A DNA stretch of 64,000 bases from Poa pratensis. Its lineage: Eukaryota; Streptophyta; Magnoliopsida; Poales; Poaceae. The notes beneath the pieces were generated by a model. It did not search any database, had not been told where the DNA came from, and saw nothing but the letters and a program-made list of their open reading frames with translations. Below are positions 22,706 to 34,356 of the stretch, piece by piece. The DNA is taken from positions 111,214,607-111,278,606 of the forward strand of contig CAMZMU010000041.1 of assembly GCA_947311845.1 (NCBI GenBank), written 5' to 3'. Made by a program: the position numbers and the translations under genes. Position 1 is the stretch's first letter. Every line of letters begins with the position of its first letter.

Positions 22706-23601
22706 AACTCCACATTGGCGAATATTGTCCACCATCTTGAATTCGTCAATGCGTCAAACTTCCATATACTCCGGACTTGAGTTGTCTTCCATGAGTTTCG
22801 CTGCTACTCCCAGACTCCATGTGACTCCACCTGCAACTGTAGTCCCTTCTTCCCGTTCAACACCATCACACGCCGACCAGTGGTCTGCGTAAAAAATGCT
22901 TTCTACTTGAAGAAACTTCACCGTCGCCTTTTAATCACCCTGAGTCAAATTCACAGTCATCTCATCCTGGATAGTCTTTACATGTCCCACAGCTATAGCA
23001 CTCCGCCTCCTTCTGTATCTAGTCACCTGCACTTTGCCATGTGCACTGAACATCACAGAATATACGGCCATGTACTCTCCAAGCTTCCGACATCGCAGAC
23101 TTTCCAACACTTTCTCAGATTCCCTATGGCAGACTCTTGTCTATCACCTGATGCATAAATCTCCATAGACCCAGTCACCAACTTGAATCCGATACTCGCC
23201 AACAATGCTTCAGCACCCGTGCACACCTATCTGACCACGCCTGACCGCCTGTGCCCTGGTCTGTCGCCGTGTCCCATGCTTACCGCACGCCTCGCCGCTA
23301 TTACCGCGTCGAGCATCCGCAAACTTGGCCAAGATCTACCGGGTCGCGTACCCACACCATCTCAGGCCCCACTGCAGACAACGATCAGTCAAACCCGACC
23401 GATGCCGAGTTCCACGCATCTCTCTCCAGACCCTGAGCTCCAGTCGGACCACGTGCCTCTCGCCTTCCGCTGACTAGGCTTCGACTCTCCGCATGCTTAC
23501 GCCGCAGCCCCTCCATCAGCCGAGTGGAATCTTCCCTCAGAGACTCTAGCTCCACCTTCGACATGACTCCTTGGTGGATGATCAATCCACCCGCGCCCCG
23601 C
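22706..23601 (-). mobile_element. X element interior, copy 2, first part
   Basis: This is the 3' side of the second X interior, interrupted at 23601 by Athila2. The last five bases, CCCGC, are the target-site duplication. It continues at 31503. Confidence 0.85.
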
Positions 23602-25335
23602 TGATGCATGTAAAATGCATACATGAACTTTACATTTTATTACATGTTATTTGCATCATATAAGGGTTATATTCATGATTTATATTGAGTTTTGGGGATA
23701 ATTAACAACTTCCCCATTTTTCTGGAATTAACCCTGCGCTGTCAGAAAACCCTTTTTTATATTTTGATGTTTCAGGGACCCAAACGACGTCCAAATGACC
23801 TGAAACTTTACGGGGATCACTTTTTTGGAAGGAACGAAACGTAGGCGCAAAGGAATCGAAGAAACGGAGACCAGAAGGCAGAAAGGGGTGGGCCCACGCG
23901 GCCAGATTCCCTGACCGCGTGGGGCCCCCATCCTGGCCCTCGGGCCTCCGCTGCCGTCGATCTTTCTTCCCGAAGCTTCGTCTTGACCTAAAAACGACTA
24001 TATATAGACCCCCCAGGGCTTTCGCGAAAGGGAGCGCCCCGAAACACAGAAACCACGAAACAGAGACCTGGAGCTGAAGATTGGAGGGGGAAAACTCCGG
24101 CGGGGCGCTGCCGGTGTGGTCTCCTTCCCCTCCAACAACATCTCCACCGACACCATGATGAAGAGGGAGTAGTCCACCCCTGGACTATGGGTTTGTGGAA
24201 GTAACTTATGTATCTCTCCTCTCTATGAGCTTCACTAATTAGTACCGTATGAGCTGCTGAACATGATTACGGTCATCTATGTAATTCCTTTGTGGTGGAT
24301 CTTTATTATGAGTTAATACATGTTTGAGATTGCAATGGTTTTGTTTCAGTTATGAAAGTAGATGCATATTATGTACCCCGTTCTTATTTACTTGTCATGA
24401 TCAAGCATGTTTATGAGAGCATGTGAGGGGGAACGTGTGCATTAGTTGGAGTAACGGGGGGTGGCTAGTGCAGTGAACGTGAGAGAAAGTTCTGCGATCC
24501 ACTTGGGTTTTCTACCTTACTTTGTTGCCTCACTAGGGATAAACAAAAATACCATGCTACCGGAGAGTGGATGTGACCTTGGCCACTATCTCCATGACTA
24601 GATCTAGCATGTTCTTATTTTAACTTCATGTCATTGAACTTATTGCTATGCTCTGATTTATCTTAATTACTAAGGTGTTATGATTTAGTTCGCATCTTGG
24701 TGGAGCATAAGAGAGAGAACAACTTATACTTGAGATCTCTATGTTAGGACGTGATGCCCATATTATTAATAACTTGTCAAACCATGTCTTGCCATCTTAC
24801 ATGTTAATTTTAGTGTTCCATTGTCTACCACGTTATCAAGAGAGAGTGCATTTGTGAAACCATGAACCCCGGTCCATTTTTAATCATAAGAAACACCTTT
24901 CCAACACTTTTATCATCACTTTTGTTTGCTGCCATTATTAAATCCGAAAATACAAAAACACTTTTACATCTTGCATTCATCATAAAAAACCCAAAAATAT
25001 CATTTATCATTACTACCATCATCCTTGCATATTTATTTTACCATCATTGCATATTTACTACTGTTTGCATATTTATTTTATTATCATTCTCACACCTTGT
25101 GCTTGACAACCACTTGGTGAGGTTGAGGGCACAAAACAATTTATTTTGTTGCAGGTTCTCAAGAGAAGGATAAGGAGATAACACCTGAAATACTGGTTCC
25201 CCGAGAGTTCGATATTAAACCCTCGAGTCACCCCTCGTGGGGAAAACTGTCTTCCACTACTACATACACTCTGCACTTGGAGTCTCAACCTAACCCATTT
25301 ACTTTTCACGCAGGTAACTACGTGAAGGGCCATCA
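23602..25335 (+). repeat. Athila2 5' LTR
   Basis: 1734 bp, TGATGCATG...GGGCCATCA. A TATA box (TATATATA) lies at 23999-24006, about 400 bp in, followed by a GC-rich transcribed-type leader. The long AT-rich remainder contains no gene. It is followed three bases later by the TTTTC that precedes the PBS. Confidence 0.94.
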
Positions 25336-25345
25336 AGACGTTTTC

Positions 25346-25363
25346 TGGCGCCGTTGCCGGGGA
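25346..25363 (+). promoter_or_regulatory. Athila2 primer-binding site, tRNA-Asp type
   Basis: TGGCGCCGTTGCCGGGGA, complementary to the 3' end of plant tRNA-Asp, as is usual in the Athila lineage. Athila1 has the identical site at 41590-41607. Confidence 0.88.
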
Positions 25364-25659
25364 ACCATAGCTGAAAGGTTTATCCAAGGATCACTCACAT
25401 CAAGTCAACTTCATCACCAACTTGTGTAACAACCTAAGCTTGGGGAGGTTGCACCTACGTGAGCATCATCTTATCCATCTTTACCTACAATCATTTTATT
25501 TTGTTTTGTTCTTGTCTTGCATATCATCTTTATATTTCGGTTTGCATATTTATATTCAGTTTTGCATTTTTGTGTTGCATTTGTTATTTCGAGTTGCATT
25601 AGTGTCATTTTACTTTCAGTTTTGCATAAAAAATTAAAAACACATAAAAACTTGTTAAA

Positions 25660-26974
25660 ATGGGAGATAGAACTAAATTGTGTGACTACACAAACACTCC
25701 TAATGATCAATTTATTGCTAAGCCTATCACCACACCTGAGATTACTGCTGAGAGCTATGAAGTTAGTCCTAGTTTGTTAAACTTGATAACTAGGGAACAA
25801 TTTGGTGGTAGTGCTGTTGAGGATGCCTCTATGCATCTTCATGATTTTATTGAAATCTGTGACATGCAAAAGTTTAAAAATGTTGAAAGTAATGTCTTAA
25901 AACTGAAGTTATTTCCTTTCTCACTTAGAGGAAAAGCTAAAGAGTGGCTACATTCATTACCTACTGGTAGTATTAATTCTTGGGATGATTTAAAAGAAGC
26001 TTTCATTAAGAAATATTATCCCCCTGTTAAAATACTGCAAAATAGAAACAATATCCTCTCTTTTAGGCAAAATGAAAATGAACATGTTGCCATGGCTTGG
26101 GATAGGATTAAACTCATGCTTAGAACTTGTCCATCACATGGGGTTAATGAATGGACCATTTTACACTCTTTTTACAATGGTCTAAATTACATGTCTAGAA
26201 ATATACTTGATTCAGCTGCTGGAGGTGCTTTCATGGGAAAAACTTTTAGAAGCTAAGAACATTTTGGAAAGTATCTTGCAAAATTATAGTCAATGGCATA
26301 CTGATAGAGCACCTAGTTCATCTAAGAAAGTGAACTCTATAGAAGAAACAAATGATTTGTCATCTAAAATGGACACCATTCTTGCTTTTATTAATAAACA
26401 AAATTTTGAAAATATGCCTTTGCAAGAACTAGTTGGTAATAATCCTGAAAATGTTGATGTCAACTTCATTAGGAACTATGGTAATAATGGGTATGGTAAC
26501 AACAATTATAACTCTTATAATAAGCCCCCATATGTTCCAAACAAATATACCACTAGTAGTAATGTTTCTAGTGATTTGGAAAACACCATTAGATCATTTA
26601 TATCTACTCAAAAGGAGCTCAATAAGGAGTTCATATCCAAATTCGAAAAACATGATATTTTGTTTGAAAGAGTAGATCAACTCACTAAGGAAGTTTCCTC
26701 ATTAAAGAACATCATTATATCTCAAAAAGAGAGAAAAGTTGAGGAAGTTAAAATGCTTAGTGAAGTTAAGGAACCATTTGTTGATTTAGAGAAGTGTAGC
26801 TTGCATGAATTAATTTCTATCTTACAAAAATTTGCAAGTGATCCTTCTGTTAATATTAACCAGGCTGGTTTTGGTTCCTATATTGCTAATCATGTCTTAA
26901 AAGAAAAGATTGCTAGGTACAATCAAGAAGCTATGATACCACCTAAGCTTGGGGATATCTGGATCCCTAAGTAC
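25660..26974 (+). pseudogene. Athila2 gag, one frameshift
   Basis: It starts at ATG 25660 (MGDRTKLCDYTNTPND). The gag core reads EQFGGSAVEDASMHLHDFIEICD, PFSLRGKAKEWLHSLP and SWDDLKEAFIKKYYPPVK, typical of plant retrotransposon gag. The frame ends early at 26256, and the reading resumes in the 26207-26977 frame (EAKNILESILQNYSQWHTDRAP). The shift lies near 26230-26250. The distal part has an Asn/Tyr/Gly-rich stretch and a coiled-coil segment (LFERVDQLTKEVSSLKNII). Gag would package its own RNA; even a damaged copy can be carried in particles made by relatives. Confidence 0.85.
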
Positions 26975-26976
26975 TA

Positions 26977-27387
26977 GTAACCATTGGAAAAGAGACACAC
27001 CATGCCATTTTAGATCTAGGATCTAGTGTCTCTATATTATCTAAAGAACTATATGAAGTCCTTGAACTTAAAAATATTGAGAAATGCTCTATTGAACTTG
27101 CACTTGCTGATGATTCCATTAGACATGCTCTAGGAAAAGTAAGTGATGTTATGGTAGAGTTACACATGACTTTTGTGCCTGTTGATTTTCTAATCATGGA
27201 CATGGGGAATAAAACCTCTAGTCCTATTATTTTGGGAAGACCTTTTCTTCGTACTACAGGTGCCATTATTGATTCAAAGGAAGGGAATGTGAAGTTTCAG
27301 TTTCCACACAAGAAGAGCATGGAACACTTCCCAAGGAAGAGGGACACACCAAGGTTCAAGCTCCCTCATGAGCTACGTCCCCTTTGA
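26977..27387 (+). pseudogene. Athila2 aspartic protease
   Basis: A frame open to the stop at 27387 carries the active-site segment AILDLGSSVSILSKELYE (about 27005) and the distal SPIILGRPFLRTTGAIID (about 27220). DLGS in place of DTGA is typical of the Athila lineage. It is in a different frame from the preceding gag part, so a second break separates them. The frame stops soon after the protease (HELRPL) with no RT following. Confidence 0.83.
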
Positions 27388-29749
27388 TTATCAAGTAAGT
27401 AAGCCTAGCTATATGGCTATAAAGAAAGCGCTTTACGGGAGGCAACCCGGTTGTTTTTGTTTGAGATTTTCTTTGAGTCCTCTTGCTGTAACAAGAGAGT
27501 AGTTTGTTAGTTTTGTTTCTGGGATTTTTAATAAAGAACCAAGTTTTACCTATTTTGGGTTTGAAAAGTTGCTATTCATTTTCGGAGAGTTTTCTGCCTG
27601 CACGAAGTCTGTGCACGGTTTGATTTTTCATTTTTTATCTGTAACTCCGATTGAGCTGTAATTTGAACTGTAGCTTCAACTTTTCATCCTCTGTATACGT
27701 GATTTTTTCAGATTTTTCTGACGAGTTTAAGTAGGGTAGAAAAATGCGTTTTGCTGCTGCTGTTTTTCTGGACAGATTCTGTCTTGATATTGTTTGATGC
27801 ATTCTTTGAGCTTTTTGCTTGAATCTTTTTGATTCAATTGAGTTTATGAGTAGGCATACAACATTATATACTCTCTGGACATTCATATGAATTTTTGCCT
27901 AAGGATTTTATGCAGCAAGGAACCTATTTGTTTATCACTACTAATATCACCCCACAGAAAAGAAATGGGAGAAACGGTGTTTTGAAGTTTTTTCACAGGG
28001 ATTAGAGGAGCTGCACCAAGAGCTATCCAAGGATGGTGAAGACCATAAGCTTGGGGATGTCAAGACAACCCCACTAGACCAACACACTCTCGGTTTGCAC
28101 ACGTCTAACTTCTGTTTTTCGATCAAAGCACTTTATCGTATAAACTTGGAGCGTCTTTTTTTTTTTGCTTTTGTTATTTCGGTTTGTTAATAAGACCACC
28201 ACTATCATTTATATATGAGAGAGCTACTGGAAGTTTGGGTTGAATTATGTTGGATGCTATTAAATATATTGGGATAGGGATGTTTGAGTTGATTTTAAAA
28301 GATACATATAGTTGCATAATTCATGTGCTTTGAATGAATGTTAATTTGCAAGTGTGTTGTCAAGAGCTATCTTTTACCATGTTTAGATGTTGAATTTTAA
28401 CTTTACTTGGTTTAACATGGATTGATTAGTTCTATGGACACTTATGCATGCATTTAGATGGTCAACTTTCTCCCTATTGCTAGCCCAAAAATTACAACAA
28501 GTAAAAAGCTTGTTTCCCAACACCTTCAACCAAAGTTTTTCCAGTGAGTCCACCATATCTACCTATTAGCTTTATGCTATTCCAAGTATGTTTATCATGT
28601 TATATTGTGTTATCTACATTTCTGAATTTAAATGCTTATGTTATTGATTGTCATGGGAAAAATTGGTTAAAAGCTCTCACGAACTTGATGCACAATTTAC
28701 TTTTATTGCATTTAATAAGCATGAACCATTGTGATTAAAATTATGAAGTTGTGGGCTTGACAATGTTTTGGTTGGGAGTTAGCCCATATGTGCTGTCACA
28801 TGGCAAGCTTTCAACATTGCACTTATTTATATTTAGTTGATGTCATGTACTTTTGTTTATGGATGCCTATCATGGGTGAAATGAATGTGGATACTTAGTA
28901 AGTTCAAAGAGTTTGTATAAATGGTTAGAGAAATGCCTGGGCCGCTAATCTAAGCCATGCATCATTCATGGTGGAAATTTACAGCATAACCATAATGTTC
29001 ATTCAGTGATGCACCTCATAATAAAAAGCTATACCCATAGTAAATAAAAGAGTGCTGAGATTGTTCATTGTCTGTTTGTCTTGTTGTTTTGACATGGGCT
29101 TGTTCATGTCAAGGGGCAAGAGGTACCCCAGATGATACTATTATTACTTGCAATGACCTTTATTTGAATTTACTTTGTGGACCAAAGTGAGTAACACATG
29201 GTGTAGGTACTTGTATTCAAGGGACATGAGACATTCAACCAATACATTGTCAAGCACACCACTCATATTTGCTTTCACTTTAAACATTAATCATTCAAGA
29301 TGCTATGATAGGGGTAATGAGAGCTCCACACCAATGACTACCACATTGCAAGCATTAACTTAAGTAGAAGTGTTTGGAAGTTAGATGAAACTTATTCATG
29401 CTTTACCTCTACTTATTTATCTATCCAAAGTGTCCACCTTTTATATTCAGTTTTCATAAGAAGTACTCTATGACCACCATAGGATGTTTTTACTTTTCAT
29501 TATGCATACATTTGGTCCATAGTACTTTCTTCTATGTTACACTTTGTGAATTTATCATTGAACATCTTTACATTGAGTATTTGATATCACTTCATAATTT
29601 ATCTTGCATATTGTTATTCCTTTGAAGAATGAATCATTTGACTCTATGTAGCAATAGTAATCACCTTTGATATCCATTGATAGTATTAAAATGCAAAGTC
29701 CATGTTAGTTTTATCACCTTCATACTCGGGACGAGCATGGGTTAAGCTT
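27388..29749 (+). other. Athila2 3' non-coding interior
   Basis: About 2.4 kb of AT-rich DNA without a credible ORF, in the place where pol would be. Near 27420-27455 there is a compact structure: the palindrome AAAGCGCTTT followed by GGGAGGCAACCC. An internal purine tract with flanking sequence like the PPT (AAGCTTGGGGATGT) occurs at about 28047-28060. Confidence 0.7.
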
Positions 29750-29756
29750 GGGGATG
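29750..29756 (+). promoter_or_regulatory. Athila2 polypurine tract
   Basis: AAGCTTGGGGATGT directly precedes the 3' LTR. This primes plus-strand synthesis. Confidence 0.72.
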
Positions 29757-29757
29757 T

Positions 29758-31502
29758 TGATGCATGTAAAATGCATACATGAACTTTACATTTTATTACA
29801 TGTTATTCCATGTTATTTGCATCATATAAGGGTTATATTCATGATTTATATTGAGTTTTGGGGATAATTAACAACTTCCCCATTTTTCTGGAATTAACCC
29901 TGCGCTGTCAGAAAACCCCTTTTTCTATATTTTGATGTTTCAGGGACCCAAACGACGTCCAAATGACCTGAAACTTTACGGGGATCATTTTTTGGAAGGA
30001 ACGAAACGTAGGCGCAAAGGAATCGAAGAAACGGAGACCAGAAGGCAGAAAGGGGTGGGCCCACGCGGCCAGATTCCCTGACCGCGTGGGACCCCCATCC
30101 TGGCCCTCGGGCCTCCGCTGCCGTCGATCTTTCTTCCCGAAGCTTCGTCTTGACCTAAAAACGACTATATATAGACCCCCCAGGGCTTTCGCGAAAGGGA
30201 GCGCCGCCGAAACACAGAAACCACGAAACAGAGACCTGGAGCTGAAGATTGGAGGGGGAAAACTCCGGCGGGGCGCTGCCGGTGTGGTCTCCTTCCCCTC
30301 CAACAACATCTCCACCGACACCATGATGAAGAGGGAGTAGTCCACCCCTGGACTATGGGTTTGTGGAAGTAACTTATGTATCTCTCCTCTCTATGAGCTT
30401 CACTAATTAGTACCGTATGAGCTGCTGAACATGATTACGGTCATCTATGTAATTCCTTTGTGGTGGATCTTTATTATGAGTTAATACATGTTTGAGATTG
30501 CAATGGTTTTGTTTCAGTTATGAAAGTAGATGCATATTATGTACCCCGTTCTTATTTACTTGTCATGATCAAGCATGTTTATGAGAGCATGTGAGGGGGA
30601 ACGTGTGCATTAGTTGGAGTAACGGGGGTGGCTAGTGCAGTGAACGTGAGAGAAAGTTCTGCGATCCACTTGGGTTTTCTACCTTACTTTGTTGCCTCAC
30701 TAGGGATAAACAAAAATACCATGCTACCGGAGAGTGGATGTGACCTTGGCCACTATCTCCATGACTAGATCTAGCATGTTCTTATTTTAACTTCATGTCA
30801 TTGAACTTATTGCTATGCTCTGATTTATCTTAATTACTAAGGTGTTATGATTTAGTTCGCATCTTGGTGGAGCATAAGAGAGAGAACAACTTATACTTGA
30901 GATCTCTATGTTAGGACGTGATGCCCATATTATTAATAACTTGTCAAACCATGTCTTGCCATCTTACATGTTAATTTTAGTGTTCCATTGTCTACCACGT
31001 TATCAAGAGAGAGTGCATTTGTGAAACCATGAACCCCGGTCCATTTTTAATCATAAGAAACACCTTTCCAACACTTTTATCACCACTTTTGTTTGCTGCC
31101 ATTATTAAATCCGAAAATACAAAAACACTTTTACATCTTGCATTCATCATAAAAAACCCAAAAATATCATTTATCATTACTACCATCATCCTTGCATATT
31201 TATTTTACCATCATTGCATATTTACTACTGTTTGCATATTTATTTTATTATCATTCTCACACCTTGTGCTTGACAACCACTTGGTGAGGTTGAGGGCACA
31301 AAACAATTTATTTTGTTGCAGGTTCTCAAGAGAAGGATAAGGAGATAACACCTGAAATACTGGTTCCCCGAGAGTTCGATATTAAACCCTCGAGTCACCC
31401 CTCGTGGGGAAAACTGTCTTCCACTACTACATACACTCTGCACTTGGAGTCTCAACCTAACCCATTTACTTTTCACGCAGGTAACTACGTGAAGGGCCAT
31501 CA
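29758..31502 (+). repeat. Athila2 3' LTR
   Basis: 1745 bp, near-identical to 23602-25335. It has a 10-bp local duplication (TTATTCCATG, about 29800) absent from the 5' LTR, plus a few one-base differences. The TATA box is at 30166-30173. Confidence 0.94.
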
Positions 31503-32770
31503 CCCGCCTACCTCAAGATTCCATAAGTGTTCCATCTTGAATCGGCCCCGCGCCACCGCATGTCGAAGCACGCATAACCATGCGCCACGTGTTTTCGTGC
31601 CACAAAATTCGGACACCGTCAGCCCTCACGCTCCTACGCCGTTGTCGCCGATCTTCACCGTTTCTGTCTGACCGACCTCCCGTCAATCTGTCAGACTGTC
31701 CAGTCCTACCCAGCCGAACGTATCCGACCATACCCATGCTCCACCCTGTGCCCAGTTCACTTCCGCACACTGTCCGGCACCCTGTGTATGCATGATCCTC
31801 ACGACACGCTCCAGCACGTCGTCACTCGCCGCATCCAGTCCATCTTGACCAACTTGGCTGTAACACCCCGGCCCACCACCGGGCCGGGCCTGTCACCCCT
31901 GGCAGCTCGCTAGGATCTCCAGACTAGCCCCACATATCAACACTAGTCTTTTCTGCGCACTTTGTCCTCACTCGTGCGCACCCGGGAACCTGTTCCCGAT
32001 CGGTCACCCATCCCCTTTGGAGTGCTCCGGGCCAAGCACGCTTAACCTCGGAGTTCCTTCCAGATGAGCTTCCGGAAAAGAAGTTGCAACTTTTTGATAT
32101 GAGTATTCTATCAATCCTGTTAAGCCCTGAGCCAGGATCTCACATTGGCCCTATGCTACATCATCAAGCGTCACCATACAACGCTCGATCAAATAACATT
32201 GACCAAACCTTGTCAATCTTCCTGTGAACCTGCGACTCCACGTCTGTCTTCCGTGCACCGCTTCCATCCCGTACACCGATGTGTACCGAGCAAAAGAAAA
32301 CAAATACTAGTATCCTTGGAGCCTTCCTGTACACGCAGCAAAATGATTGCAACCTGCAAGTTTGAAATTCACATGCAACAACACTATCCTCACCTCACGT
32401 GTCACTCCCAAAGCTCCTGGACAAATCTTTTTCACTTTCTTTGCTCCGGATGAAAAAAACCACAGTACCTGGTACGACCCTGCCCTGCCGCCGCCATCGC
32501 CTTCAATCTGACCTAGCACACTACTTGATCGCGATCTCCATGAGATGCTGAATGGCAGCCCTGCTGCGTACTCGTTGCCGCCTGCTCCGATCCACCATGG
32601 TTCAGCCTCACTGCCGCTTCAATTGCTCTCACACGACGATCTCCAACGGTCGTCAAAATAATCCTGCGAATTCGCGATTTTCGCGTGCACCATGATTATC
32701 TAGGGCTGGTCTTCGTCTTCTTCCTCTAGATCAACCTTTCGTGGCCTTCGAACCTCGCTCTGATACCAAT
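31503..32770 (-). mobile_element. X element interior, copy 2, second part
   Basis: This continues 22706-23601 on the other side of Athila2. It is further interrupted by the solo LTR at 31859-32144. It lacks about 260 bp present in the other X interiors (compare 32468 with 21793-22040). It ends at the PBS (32757-32768). Confidence 0.83.
31859..32144 (-). mobile_element. Cassandra-type TRIM solo LTR with 5S rRNA-like segment
   Basis: A 286-bp insert, TGTAACACC...TCTCACA, with TSD TTGGC at 31854-31858 and 32145-32149. On the minus strand at about 32060-31990 it contains AACTCCGAGGTTAAGCGTGC, then a GGATGGGTGACC-type segment. These match the internal promoter half of 5S rRNA. LTRs carrying 5S sequence are the defining feature of Cassandra TRIM elements. 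There is no second LTR or interior, so it is a solo LTR. The X copies at 21470 and 61867 show the empty site. Confidence 0.88.
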
Positions 32771-33091
32771 TGTTACCGTCGTAAGCGCATAATTGATCTA
32801 CCGAGAACCAAGCAATCGTAGCACGATGACGACACCGAGATTTGTTAACGCAGTTCGGCGAACTCGCCTACATCTGCGGGGCATGACTACGGGCGCACCT
32901 CCCCATTGATACCGCAACCCTGGCTGCCCTAGGCGCCGGCACAAGCCGCTGGCTCCCCTGCGCTCCTGTTGCTATCAAGTCGTCATAGGTTACACGTGTG
33001 GTACTCCCCTCATTATATGGGAGGCCCAGGCTACAAGAGTTCGACTCGAACACTACTCGTATCCTATCCACAAATAATACAACTCCAAGTC
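32771..33091 (-). repeat. X element LTR 2, part left of TatB
   Basis: The LTR begins TGTTACCGTCG and runs to CCAAGTC, where TatB is inserted. The last five bases (33087-33091, AAGTC) are the TSD. The remaining about 45 bp are at 60574-60618. Confidence 0.88.
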
Positions 33092-34223
33092 TGTCGGAGA
33101 CTAGTCCAGGAACTAGGGGTGTCTCTCAGAAGCCAGGAAACGAGTAAGGGGCTGAACACAACGTCAAACAGATCCTCAACAACCTCGGCGACGGTGCTCA
33201 TCGAGCTCGGTGAGGAACATCACGTCAGAGAAGGAACACGAGCCGCTACCCAGGTTCAGGCCCACCGTGAGGTGTAAAAGCCCTACGTCCTGCTAAGATG
33301 TATTGCACTGCTTGAAGAGGTTCACAGTACAAGGGTCCTTGCCGAGGGCACAGTTGTGGCTATGGTGGACTATGGTGGAATGAGCTCCGTCTTCTCCTTC
33401 AGACGTAGCTGCTTGGTTGTGGAATGAGTTGGTGAATGCGGAATCCCCTTCCTAGGTCGTACACTGGCTCCTTATATACTGGGCTTGGTCCTCTTCCCGA
33501 AAACCTCCGGCAGGAAGGGATACCTTAATGCCGCCGAGTTGGAGCACAGCGCACAGCGTCGGGGGCGTCCATGGACGCAGTCCATGGCAAAGAGCACGTC
33601 GTCTTGGCAGAAAAAGCCACCGTCCAACCAGGATGGTGGGCTGGCGCTGCAGAGCTTTGGGGCGTGCCCCACGGTGACATCGCAGTTGGAGCGTAGCGGT
33701 GGCCGGCCGCTTTATCACCAAATTGGCAAGTCTTGGAGTCCGCTTTGCTTCCTCCAGCTCATTTGACCGCTTTATACACGAGAATGGCAACTGCGGCGTC
33801 TTCGTCATCGCGCGCAGGCGCGCGCGTCACTCTGTGGCGGGCGCAGAGCCCATGTGCGCTCTGCAGCGGCGCAGGAGCTTGCTTCCACTTGAAGGAACCC
33901 GCGAGGGCCTGAAGCCTCGCCGAGGCTTTGTAGCCGTTGACTTCTCGCGAGGGAAAACCTCGCGAGGGTAGCGCGGAGATGCGCCAGGACCTGATGGTCC
34001 TCTAGGAGAGGCCTTCCTGAGGTAGAAGTTCCTCTCGAGGCCCCTTAGGCCGAACGTCTGGTCCTTAGCAGAAATGCCCAGCCGAGCGAAGAAACCCTCG
34101 CGAGGGAAAATGCCTCGTGAGGCTCGTCAGGCTGAAAGCCTGGTCCTTAGCAAAATTTCCTGCGGAGCGGTTGAGGGCTGTGGCAGGCCGGCCCATGGTA
34201 CCCTGGTTTCCACTGGGCCGACA
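33092..34223 (-). repeat. TatB 3' LTR
   Basis: 1132 bp, TGTCGGAGA...GGGCCGACA. TATA-type box on the minus strand at 33471-33478; CCTCGCGAGG-like palindromes in the U3 half (33890-34130). The expected polypurine tract beside its inner end (34224 on) is absent; see the filler at 34224-34248. Confidence 0.92.
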
Positions 34224-34248
34224 GTAGATCAATTATGCGCTTACGACG
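34224..34248. repeat. 25-bp inverted copy of X LTR start at TatB LTR/interior junction
   Basis: Positions 34224-34248 are the exact reverse complement of 32777-32801 (GTAGATCAATTATG...). They share that copy's private AAGCGC variant, where the other X LTRs have AGGCGC. The match stops abruptly on both sides. It occupies the place of the PPT. Confidence 0.85.
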
Positions 34249-34356
34249 ATGGGCACGCTGGAGTTCCCCAGGCGGAGGCGAATCGTCGTGGGCCCAAAGA
34301 AGCCTGCGAAGCCCGAGACACATGGAGCGTCACGGCCGGACACGATCCCACGATCT

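Larger units (their letters stand above)
23602..31502 (+). mobile_element. Athila2: non-autonomous Athila-type element (gag-protease only)
   Basis: LTRs lie at 23602-25335 and 29758-31502; the TSD CCCGC is at 23597-23601 and 31503-31507. A tRNA-Asp-type PBS is at 25346-25363 and a purine tract precedes the 3' LTR. The interior codes gag and protease and then goes straight to about 2.3 kb of non-coding DNA, with no RT, RNase H or integrase. The LTRs differ at only about seven places in 1.7 kb by my reading, several of them indels, so the insertion is recent. It must have used enzymes from a related Athila element. Confidence 0.92.

Noticed and set aside
32000..32070. A functional 5S rRNA gene
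   Set aside because: Only part of the 5S sequence is present and it has several changes; TG/CA ends and a TSD show that it is part of a TRIM LTR.
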